Assembly (NCBI GenBank): GCA_016209635.1 | Contig: JACQWC010000070.1 | Coordinates: 1-32,782, forward strand | Source of the DNA: Candidatus Rokuibacteriota bacterium | Lineage (GTDB): Bacteria > Methylomirabilota > Methylomirabilia > Rokubacteriales > CSP1-6 | Length of the DNA: 32,782 nt | Direction of reading: 5' to 3' | Part shown: piece by piece, positions 15,446 to 22,318 of the stretch | How the letters are laid out: the number at the start of each line of letters is the position of its first letter | How positions within the stretch are numbered: the first letter of the stretch is position 1 | The notes under the pieces: model-generated | The model's input: only the letters and a program-made list of their open reading frames with translations | Databases searched by the model: none | Told to the model about the DNA's origin: nothing | Program-made: the position numbers and the translations under genes

Positions 15446-16518
15446 CCGCCCTGATCGTGATCCCGGCGTTCAACGAGTCCGCCACCATCGGTCGCGTGGT
15501 GGCCGCGGCGCGCGCCCACGCGCCCGTGCTCGTCGTCGACGACGGCTCGGACGACGCGAGCGCCGCCGTCGCGAGGATGGCGGGCGCCGAGGTGATCGTT
15601 CACCCGAGGCGGCTCGGCAAGGGTGACGCGCTCCGCAGCGGAATCTCGGCGGCGCGCGACCGGGGGGCGAGCGTGGTCGTGACGCTCGACGCCGACGGCC
15701 AGCACGATCCCGACGACGTGCCCCGGCTGCTCGCGGCGGCGCGGGGTTGCCGCGGCGCGCTCGTGATCGGCGATCGATTGGGACGCGATGACGCGCTCCC
15801 GCCCGACCGCCTCAACGCCGTGCGCGTCGCGGGGTTCTTCGTGAGCTGGGTGATCGGCTGCCGGCTCCGCGACACGCAGTCGGGCTTCCGCGCCTATCCC
15901 CTCGTCCTCCTCGACGACGTCCGCGTGCGGCGGGGCGGCTTCGTGTTCGAGACCGAGGTGCTGATCGGTGCCGGCGCTCGCGGATGGGCGTTCCGGGAGA
16001 TCCCCGTCACGTCGCTCCCGTGCGCCGCCCGGCCCAGCCGCTTTCGACCGGTGTGGGACGGGCTCGCGATCGGCCGGTACCTCGCCGTCGAGGTCCTCCG
16101 CCGGTGGGCGACGGAGGCGGCAGCCGCCGCGCGAGCCGTGGTGCTCGTGTTCGGAAGCCGCGCGCGGCGGGCCCGGCACGACGCGGTCCTCGACGCGTGC
16201 GCGCCCTACCGGGACTCGCCGGGATCGTGGGCCCTGGCGGCCGGCGTCGCCACCGTGCACCGCGCGTCGGCCGCGATCGGTCACTGGTGGCGCCACCCGC
16301 GCCGCCGGCGCGCGGCCGTCGCGGCGTGGGCGACGCTCGCCGCGCCCGCCGTCCTGGGCCTGGTGCTCCTGCAGGCGCTGACCGGGCGCCGGCTCCCCGA
16401 CGTCGTCACGCCGGTGGTGAGCCGTCTCTACGCCGGCGAGCGGCTCGAGGACCCCCTCGGCGCTCCCGCGCCGGACGGCGGCCGCCGTGCCGTCGTGCCG
16501 TCCGGTCCGCCGCGATGA
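15442..16518 (+). CDS. Family 2 glycosyltransferase (DPM1-like) with C-terminal extension
   Basis: Inverting GT-A fold enzyme transferring a sugar from an NDP- or polyprenyl-linked donor. The catalytic half (about 1-210) has ALIVIPAFNESATI, LVVDDGSDD (30-38), the DXD metal site LDADGQHDP (82-90) and a DTQSGFRAY block typical of dolichyl-phosphate-mannose synthase-like enzymes. Residues 210-358 form an extension rich in Arg and Ala with one likely membrane helix (APAVLGLVLLQAL). ATG at 15442 overlaps the preceding stop as ATGA, and its own stop overlaps the next start the same way. Within the operon it may glycosylate the polyketide or the acceptor lipid; the acceptor is not deducible. Confidence 0.88.
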   Translation: MTALIVIPAFNESATIGRVVAAARAHAPVLVVDDGSDDASAAVARMAGAEVIVHPRRLGKGDALRSGISAARDRGASVVVTLDADGQHDPDDVPRLLAAARGCRGALVIGDRLGRDDALPPDRLNAVRVAGFFVSWVIGCRLRDTQSGFRAYPLVLLDDVRVRRGGFVFETEVLIGAGARGWAFREIPVTSLPCAARPSRFRPVWDGLAIGRYLAVEVLRRWATEAAAAARAVVLVFGSRARRARHDAVLDACAPYRDSPGSWALAAGVATVHRASAAIGHWWRHPRRRRAAVAAWATLAAPAVLGLVLLQALTGRRLPDVVTPVVSRLYAGERLEDPLGAPAPDGGRRAVVPSGPPR

Positions 16519-17789
16519 CGCTCGAGGCCGGGTACGACGTCGTCGTGATCGGCGGCGGGCCCGCGGGCTCCACCGCGGCCACGTGCCTCGCGCGCGCCGG
16601 TCGCCGGGTGGTGCTGTTCGAACGGGAGCCGTTTCCGCGTCTCCACGTCGGCGAGTCGCTGCTCCCCGCGAACCTCCCGCTCCTCGACCGCATCGGCGTC
16701 CACCCGGCGATCGTCGAGCGCGGCTTCCAGGTGAAGTACGGCGCCACGTTCTCCGATCAGGAGTCGCAGCTCGAGCACACCTTCTACTTCGCCCGGAACA
16801 AGCCCTGGCCGTACTACGCGTACCAGGTGCCACGCGCCGAGTTCGACACGGTGCTCCTCGACCACGCGCGGAAGCAGGGCGTCGACGTGCGGCAGCCCGC
16901 GACGGTGGAGACGATCACTCTCGATGGGACGGGCGTCACGGTGTCGGCCGAGGAGCACGGGCAGGCGGTGACGCTCCGCGCACGCTTCCTGATCGATGCG
17001 AGCGGCCGCGACGGGTTCTTCGCGTCGAGGCTCGGGCGGCGCGAGGCCATCCCGAACCTCGGGAAGGTGGCGCTCTTCGCCCACTTTCGCGGCGCCGAGC
17101 GGGCGCCGGGGCGCGACGAGGGGAACATTCGGATCCACCTGTTCGAGGACGGGTGGTTCTGGTGGATCCCGTTCGCGGGCGACACGACGTCCGTCGGCTG
17201 CGTCCTCCACGCCCGGACGGCGCGCGGCCGCGGCGGGCCGGTCGAGGAGCTGTTCGACGAGATGGTCCACCGGTGCCGGCGGGTGGCCCTGGGGCTCGGC
17301 GGCGCGGAGCGCATCACGCCGGTCAAGCGGGTGGCGAACTTCTCCTACGTCAACCGCCCGCGGGTCGGCGACCGGTTCCTGTGCGTCGGCGACGCGATCG
17401 CGTTCGTCGATCCCATCTTCTCGGGCGGCGTCTACATCGCCATGCAGTCCGCCGAGCTGGCGGCCGAGGCCGTTCTCCCCGCGCTCGCCGACGGGCGGTT
17501 CGAGGCGGCGCGGTTCGCGTCCTACGAGCGCGCGGTGTGGCGCGGTATCGCCCCCTTTTTCCGGATGATCCACAAGTACTACGAGCCCGCCTTCCTCGAG
17601 CTGTTCCTCAAGCCGCGGAACTACTTCGGCATGGAGGACGCGGTGCTGAGCGTGCTGGCGGGGGGCGCCTTCCACCGGATGCCGTGGCGGATGTGGTGCG
17701 GCCTCGAGCTCCTGTTCCTCCTGGCCCGCGTGAACGTGTGGGTGCGCCGCCGCGCCGGCCTGCCCGTGGAGTCGCGGCTCGAATGGTAG
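16515..17789 (+). CDS. Flavin-dependent halogenase-like / FAD oxidoreductase
   Basis: FAD-binding monooxygenase-fold protein of 424 aa. The dinucleotide site is VVIGGGPAGST (10-20), the second FAD block CVGDAIAFVDPIFSGG. GESLLP (46-51) is typical of the tryptophan-halogenase/geranylgeranyl-reductase group. WFWWIP (214-219) fits the WxWxIP signature of flavin-dependent halogenases, and Lys74 in QVKYGATF sits where the catalytic Lys is expected in variant-B enzymes. Halogenation is therefore plausible, reminiscent of brominated aryl polyenes (xanthomonadins) and flexirubins, but a desaturase or reductase role is equally compatible. ATG 16515 overlaps the GT2 stop. It ends the tightly coupled segment. 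Confidence 0.85.
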   Translation: MTLEAGYDVVVIGGGPAGSTAATCLARAGRRVVLFEREPFPRLHVGESLLPANLPLLDRIGVHPAIVERGFQVKYGATFSDQESQLEHTFYFARNKPWPYYAYQVPRAEFDTVLLDHARKQGVDVRQPATVETITLDGTGVTVSAEEHGQAVTLRARFLIDASGRDGFFASRLGRREAIPNLGKVALFAHFRGAERAPGRDEGNIRIHLFEDGWFWWIPFAGDTTSVGCVLHARTARGRGGPVEELFDEMVHRCRRVALGLGGAERITPVKRVANFSYVNRPRVGDRFLCVGDAIAFVDPIFSGGVYIAMQSAELAAEAVLPALADGRFEAARFASYERAVWRGIAPFFRMIHKYYEPAFLELFLKPRNYFGMEDAVLSVLAGGAFHRMPWRMWCGLELLFLLARVNVWVRRRAGLPVESRLEW

Positions 17790-17846
17790 CGCGAGCCGAG
17801 GGGCGGCCCTGAGCCGGAGGCGAGCGCGCCACGAGGCGAGTCCAGG
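17790..17846 (+). repeat. Short GAGCCG/GAGGCGAG-type imperfect repeat in the gap before the ABC genes
   Basis: The 57-base gap contains three related blocks: GCGAGCCGAGGGGCG, GAGCCGGAGGCGAGC and CACGAGGCGAGT. They could be a small dispersed repeat or chance in GC-rich DNA. No terminator or strong ribosome site is obvious. Confidence 0.3.
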
Positions 17847-19037
17847 TTGACCGTGAGCCTTCGTGTGCTCCGCGGCTATGGCTTCACCGTGCTCGGCATC
17901 GCCATCGGCGTCGCGGGTCTGGTGGCCCTCGGCGCGATGGCGGAGCGGATCGTGCGCTTCATCGAGGGCGGCGACCGGTTCGTGCTCGGGCAGATCTCGG
18001 TCGCCGGGAGGGGGATGGGGATGGGGACCGGCTTCACCGCAGGGGGTCTCCTGCCGGCAGCGGCGATCCGCGCGATCGGCGAGGTCCCGGGTGTGGCGGG
18101 AGTCCAGCCGCAGGTGATGCTGCCCCTGAATCCGACGACGTCGCAGTTCATGACGCTGGCGCAGGAGCTGGTGCTCGGTCTCGACCTCTCCGTGCCGACG
18201 CCCAACCGTCACTATCCCTCGCTGCCGGTGCGCGGGGGGCGCGCGCTCCGCCCGGGCGACCGGCGGGTGGCGGTCGTGGGCGCGTCGTTCGCCGCGTCGC
18301 ACGGCCTCGCCGTCGGCGGGCGCCTCACCCTCGAGGGCGAGCCGTACGAGGTCGTCGGGGTCCTCGAGCGCACGCTGACCGCGCCCGACCGGTTCGTCTT
18401 CGTGCCCATCGAGGACGCGCGGCGCCAGTGGGTGGCGAAGGACCCGCTCCTCCGCACCGTGCTCGCCTCGGGCGCCGCGGCGCTCACCGCGGCGGATCTC
18501 AACACGGGCGCGGCGGTCGGCTGGCGCGACGGCGAGGATCCCGACGCGCTCGCGCTCAGGATTCGCGAGCGCGTGGCGGGGGTGAACGTCCAGCTCCCGA
18601 GCGAGCTGAGCCGCCTCCTGCGCTCCTCGACGGCCTTTTTCTCGGCGCTGCTGGTCGGCATCGGCGTGCTCGGGCTCGCGATCGGGGGGCTCTCGCTCGC
18701 GAACACGGTCGCCGCGGCGGTCTTCGAGCGGATCCGGGATTTCGGCGTGAAGCGCGCCCTCGGCGCCACGGACCTCCAGCTCGGGCGCGAGGTCCTCGGC
18801 GAGGCGCTCGCGGTGACCCTGTCGGGCGCCGGCGCCGGGATCGTGCTGGCCGCGATCCTGGGCCTCTCGATCGACGCCTGGGCGGGCCGCGGGGGCCAGC
18901 AGCTCTTCCTCTTCTCCCCGCGGCTCCTCCTGGGCGGGCTCGGCTGCTCGGTGCTCCTCGGCCTGGCCTCGGCGACGTGGGCGACGCTCAGGGTCGTCCG
19001 CCTCTCCCCGGCCGAGGCGATCCGCCGCGGAAGCTGA
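17847..19037 (+). CDS. ABC transporter permease, MacB/FtsX (LolCE-like) type
   Basis: Inner-membrane permease of the type VII ABC class, which moves lipoproteins, lipids or secondary metabolites out of the inner membrane by mechanotransmission. It has 396 aa: one N-terminal membrane helix (about 12-32), a large periplasmic MacB_PCD-type domain (about 35-260), then three helices (about 264-290, 318-342, 360-382). The FtsX signature VFERIRDFGVKRALGATDLQ (292-311) and the ending LSPAEAIRRGS are typical. TTG 17847 or GTG 17853 can serve as start; ribosome site weak. The matching ATPase follows 6 bases later. Position after the KS operon suggests export of its product, by inference. Confidence 0.92.
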   Translation: MTVSLRVLRGYGFTVLGIAIGVAGLVALGAMAERIVRFIEGGDRFVLGQISVAGRGMGMGTGFTAGGLLPAAAIRAIGEVPGVAGVQPQVMLPLNPTTSQFMTLAQELVLGLDLSVPTPNRHYPSLPVRGGRALRPGDRRVAVVGASFAASHGLAVGGRLTLEGEPYEVVGVLERTLTAPDRFVFVPIEDARRQWVAKDPLLRTVLASGAAALTAADLNTGAAVGWRDGEDPDALALRIRERVAGVNVQLPSELSRLLRSSTAFFSALLVGIGVLGLAIGGLSLANTVAAAVFERIRDFGVKRALGATDLQLGREVLGEALAVTLSGAGAGIVLAAILGLSIDAWAGRGGQQLFLFSPRLLLGGLGCSVLLGLASATWATLRVVRLSPAEAIRRGS

Positions 19038-19043
19038 GCCGGC

Positions 19044-19712
19044 ATGCTCCGCGCGTGCGGGATCGTGAAGTCCTATCCGGCGCCGTCCGGCGGCGCGATC
19101 CGCGTCCTGGCGGGCGTCGACCTCGAGGTGAAGGCCGGCCAGCTCGTCGTCGTCACCGGGGTGTCGGGCTCCGGTAAGAGCACGCTCCTCAACGTCGCCG
19201 GCCTGCTCGAGGAGCCGGACGCGGGCGAGGTCTGGTTCGGGGCGGAGCGCGTGAGCGCCTGGAGCCGCGCGGCCAGGAGCCGCGCCCGCGGGCGATTCAT
19301 CGGCTTCGTCTTCCAGTCGTTCCTGCTGCTCCCATCGCTGACCGCGCTCGAGAATGTGCTCGAGGCGGCTCGCTACACGGGCGGGAGGGAGCCCGCGACG
19401 CGCGCGCGCGCCCTCGAGCTCCTGGAGGAGCTGGGCGTGCTCGAGCGGAAGGACCACTACCCGCCGCAGCTGTCGGGCGGCGAGCAACAGCGCGTCGCCT
19501 ACTGCCGGGCCGTTCTCAAGAACCCGCCGATCCTGCTCGCGGACGAGCCGACCGGAAACCTCGACGACGCGAACGGTGCCGTGATCCTCGAGCGGCTGCG
19601 CGGGTGCGCGCGCGCCGGCGCGGCCGTCGTCGTGGTGAGCCACCGGCCGGAGGCGGCGCGCGGCGCCGACGCGGTCTGGAGCCTCCGCACGGGCGCGCTC
19701 GAGCCGGGCTGA
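19044..19712 (+). CDS. ABC transporter ATP-binding protein, MacB/LolD type
   Basis: Nucleotide-binding subunit of 222 aa for the adjacent permease. Walker A is GVSGSGKST (39-47), the Q-loop is in VFQSFLLLPSLTALEN, the ABC signature is LSGGEQQR (143-150), Walker B is ILLADEPTGNLD (163-174), and the switch His is in VVVSHRPEA. The LTALENV and DEPTGNLD spellings are typical of LolD/FtsE/MacB ATPases. ATG 19044 is 6 bases after the permease stop. Together they form a two-gene exporter module without a MacA-like periplasmic adaptor in the window. Confidence 0.95.
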   Translation: MLRACGIVKSYPAPSGGAIRVLAGVDLEVKAGQLVVVTGVSGSGKSTLLNVAGLLEEPDAGEVWFGAERVSAWSRAARSRARGRFIGFVFQSFLLLPSLTALENVLEAARYTGGREPATRARALELLEELGVLERKDHYPPQLSGGEQQRVAYCRAVLKNPPILLADEPTGNLDDANGAVILERLRGCARAGAAVVVVSHRPEAARGADAVWSLRTGALEPG

Positions 19713-19741
19713 GAGAGGACGAGATCGAAGGAGGATCGACG

Positions 19742-20155
19742 ATGAGGGGTGTGACGTTCGTGCTCTTGCTGGCGCTTGTCGTGGCGCCGATCGCCGGCGC
19801 CGCCGATCCGGTGACCCAGACATTCGCGGCGCCGATCGACCGGGCTTGGACGACCACCGAGACCGTGCTCAAGCACCTCGGCTGGGACATCGAGAAGGCC
19901 GACCGTACGATCGGCTGGATCACGACGGAGTCCCGCCGTCTCGAGGGCGACGACTACGGGGTCTACGCCAAGGGCACGCGGCACCGGCTGCGGATCCACG
20001 TGAAAGCGGTGGACGAGGCCCGGACCAGCGTGAGCGTGGAGCGGATCATGTTCAAGCGGGAGCGGATCCTCTGGATGGACAAGGACGAGCCGGTGGCGGC
20101 GTCGGACCAGAGCGTGGAGAAGGAGCTGCTCGCGGCGATCGGGAAGTCGCTCTGA
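19742..20155 (+). CDS. Secreted 137-aa protein of unknown function
   Basis: Probably periplasmic: residues 1-20 are a signal peptide ending GAA or AGA-AD. The mature part starts TQTFAAPIDRAWTTTETVL and continues DIEKADRTIGWITTES, an alpha-beta arrangement reminiscent of BamC-like helix-grip or steroidogenic-acute-type domains in small lipoproteins; the resemblance is loose. A strong AGGAGG at about 19729-19734 precedes ATG 19742. Its stop overlaps the next start by one base (TGATG). Co-transcription with a Lol/MacB-type ABC pair suggests a role in periplasmic transfer or outer-membrane delivery, but no function can be assigned. Confidence 0.8.
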   Translation: MRGVTFVLLLALVVAPIAGAADPVTQTFAAPIDRAWTTTETVLKHLGWDIEKADRTIGWITTESRRLEGDDYGVYAKGTRHRLRIHVKAVDEARTSVSVERIMFKRERILWMDKDEPVAASDQSVEKELLAAIGKSL

Positions 20156-20526
20156 TGCTCAAGACCTTCGTCCTCGTGCTCATCGCCGCGCTCATCGGGG
20201 GTACCGGGCACGTCATGCTCTCGAAAGGCATGAAGACGGTCGGCGACCTGACCGAGGCGCCCGCCGCGCGGCTCGGTGGCATGATCGGCCGGGCCGTGTC
20301 GAGCCCCTGGCTCCTGCTGGGCGTCGCCCTCCAGGCGTCGTTCTTCTTCCTGTACCTCACGCTGCTATCGCGAGCGGACGTGAGCCAGGTGCTGCCGATG
20401 ACCGCGATCGACTACATCGTGGTCGCCGCGCTCGCCAACCTGCTGCTCGCCGAGGCGGTGACGCCGGCCCGGTGGGCCGGCATCGCGTTCATCGTCGTCG
20501 GCGTGTTCCTGGTCTCGCGCACCTGA
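20155..20526 (+). CDS. SMR/EamA-type four-helix membrane protein (ArnE/EmrE-like)
   Basis: 123-aa inner-membrane protein with four predicted helices (about 2-20, 50-72, 74-97, 102-121). The N-terminal GGTGHVMLSKGMKTVGD and the central QVLPMTAIDYIVVAALAN resemble small multidrug resistance proteins and the ArnE/ArnF undecaprenyl-phosphate-sugar flippase subunits. ATG 20155 overlaps the preceding stop by one base. The gene directly downstream is an ArnT-like transferase. That pairing favours lipid-linked sugar flipping over drug efflux, though only one subunit is seen and the choice remains inference. Confidence 0.85.
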   Translation: MLKTFVLVLIAALIGGTGHVMLSKGMKTVGDLTEAPAARLGGMIGRAVSSPWLLLGVALQASFFFLYLTLLSRADVSQVLPMTAIDYIVVAALANLLLAEAVTPARWAGIAFIVVGVFLVSRT

Positions 20527-20528
20527 GC

Positions 20529-22265
20529 ATGACCGGCCGAGGAACCGGCGCCGCCGTGGGTCTGGCCGTGCTCCTGGCGGCGCCGCTCCTCGCCATCGGC
20601 CTCGGGCGGGCGCCCCCCGACGACCCGGGCGAGGGGATGCACGCGGAGATCGCCCGCGAGCTCACGGTGTCGCGCGATCCGTTCGCCCTCACCCTGAACG
20701 GCATCGCCTACGTGGACAAGCCGCCGCTCCTCTACGCGCTGATGGCGGGCGCGCTCAGCCTCGCCGGGACGAGCGAGGCGGCGGCGCGCGCCGTGCCGGC
20801 GCTGGGGGCGCTCGGGGCCGTCGCGGCCACGGCCTGGCTCGGCGCGCGCCTGCTGGGCGGGCGCGGGGGGTTCGTCGCGGGCGCGGCGCTCTTGACGAGC
20901 GCGGGCTTCTTCGCCTACGGCCGCTACGTGCGTCCGGAGACGCTCTTCGTCGCGGCCCTGGCGCTCGGGTTCGCCTGGGCGCTCGTCGGGCTCCGGGACG
21001 GCCGGCGTGGCATGGTCGTGGCAGGGCTCGCGGCCTTCGGGGCGGCGGGGCTCGCCAAGGACCCGCTCGGAGCGCTCGGCCCACCGCTCGCGATCGGCGT
21101 CGCGCTCGGGCTCGGGGGTCGTGTCCGCCCGGTCGAACGCTGGCTCCCGCTGGCGGGCGTCGTGGCGTGCGTGGCGCTCGCCTTCGGCTGGTGGGTCCTT
21201 GCCGAGATCCGCACGCCGGGGTTCGCGTGGTACACGATCGCTGACAACCATGTGCTCAATGTGCTCCGCGCCCGGCGGTTCCCCGACGAGGACGTGCCGC
21301 TCTCGGCCGTGCAGTTCCTGGCCGTGGCGGGCGCGGGGGCGCTGCCGTGGGTGATCCCGGCGGCAGCGAGCGCCGTCGACCTCGTGCGACTTCGCGCGTG
21401 GCGGGACCGGGAGGGGATCGCGTGGGTCGCGCTCCTCGTGTGGACGGTGGGTGTCCTCGGGCTCACGGCGCTCTCGCCCTTCCGCCTGCCCCACTACGGT
21501 CTGCCCGCCTATCCCGCCATCGCGCTCCTCGCCGCCCGCGCCTGGGTCACCGGACGCGTCCGGCCCCTGCTCGTCGCCCACGCGGTCGGCTTCGCCGTCG
21601 TGGCAGGGGCGTGCGCCCTCGCCTGGACGAGCGATGGGTCCGTGTTCATGACCCGTGTCATGACGGCGGCCGATGTCGCCGCGCGCAAGAGCGCCGCGGC
21701 GGGCCAGGAGATGCCGCTGCCCCAGTGGGAGAGCTTCCGGGCGCTGCTGGGCGCCACGGCCGCGACCGCCGGGATCGGCGCCCTGGTGACAGGTGCCCTG
21801 GCCGGGGGCGGCGGCCACCGGTTCCACGGGCTCCGGCGGGGGCTCGCCGTCCTCGTGGTCGTCGCGACCATGCTGGGGACGCTGCCGAGCGTCGCGGCCG
21901 CCCTGGCCCTCGTCGCGACCCATCGCAGCGTGCGAAGCCTCGCCCTTGAGCTCCGGGCGGCGGCGGCGTCCGGCGACCTCGTAGCGCACGAGGGGCCGAT
22001 CGAGAACTCCGGCGCGCTCGAGTGGTACTCGGGCCGCCGGCCCGTGATCGTCGACGGCCGCAAGAGCGTGCTGGGCTTCGGCGCGACGCGACCCGAGGCG
22101 CGGGAGAGCGTGTGGGAGGCGGCGGATCTCCGCCGGGCATGGGAGAGCGGTCGCCGGGTCTGGGTCGTGACGACCCGGGGGCCCGAGATGAGTCTCGTCC
22201 CGCGCCTGCCCGGCGCCCGGCTCGTCGCGGCCTCGGAGGGCCGCTGGCTCTGGGTCAACCGGTGA
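20529..22265 (+). CDS. GT39/ArnT-like membrane glycosyltransferase
   Basis: Integral-membrane transferase of 578 aa, of the kind that uses a polyprenyl-phosphate sugar donor on the periplasmic face (ArnT, PMT family). The N-terminal loop after the first helix has PPDDPGEGMHAEIARELT (29-46), matching the acidic catalytic loop plus the EIA motif. YVDKPPLLY (61-69) is the ArnT/PMT KPP motif. About ten further hydrophobic segments follow, then a soluble C-terminal part (about 475-578). ATG 20529 lies 2 bases after the preceding stop. Likely substrates are lipid A, a hopanoid or the operon's product; which one cannot be decided from the sequence. Confidence 0.88.
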   Translation: MTGRGTGAAVGLAVLLAAPLLAIGLGRAPPDDPGEGMHAEIARELTVSRDPFALTLNGIAYVDKPPLLYALMAGALSLAGTSEAAARAVPALGALGAVAATAWLGARLLGGRGGFVAGAALLTSAGFFAYGRYVRPETLFVAALALGFAWALVGLRDGRRGMVVAGLAAFGAAGLAKDPLGALGPPLAIGVALGLGGRVRPVERWLPLAGVVACVALAFGWWVLAEIRTPGFAWYTIADNHVLNVLRARRFPDEDVPLSAVQFLAVAGAGALPWVIPAAASAVDLVRLRAWRDREGIAWVALLVWTVGVLGLTALSPFRLPHYGLPAYPAIALLAARAWVTGRVRPLLVAHAVGFAVVAGACALAWTSDGSVFMTRVMTAADVAARKSAAAGQEMPLPQWESFRALLGATAATAGIGALVTGALAGGGGHRFHGLRRGLAVLVVVATMLGTLPSVAAALALVATHRSVRSLALELRAAAASGDLVAHEGPIENSGALEWYSGRRPVIVDGRKSVLGFGATRPEARESVWEAADLRRAWESGRRVWVVTTRGPEMSLVPRLPGARLVAASEGRWLWVNR

Positions 22266-22318
22266 GGCCGGGGTCTCGGAACCTGAGGTCCCGGAACCTG
22301 ATATAAGAGAGGGGCCGG

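Noticed and set aside
9941..17789. Straight annotation as an aryl-polyene cluster
   Set aside because: Ketoreductase, dehydratases, ligase and the MMPL exporter of that family are absent; the resemblance is partial and is reported only as an analogy.
16428..19823. Very long - strand open reading frame (1131 codons) opposite the halogenase and ABC genes, with similar long antisense frames at 1523-3577, 3471-5735, 20412-22457 and 28011-30335
   Set aside because: These arise from high GC at third codon positions of well-identified + strand genes; their translations are Arg/Pro/Gly/Ala-rich with no recognisable motif.
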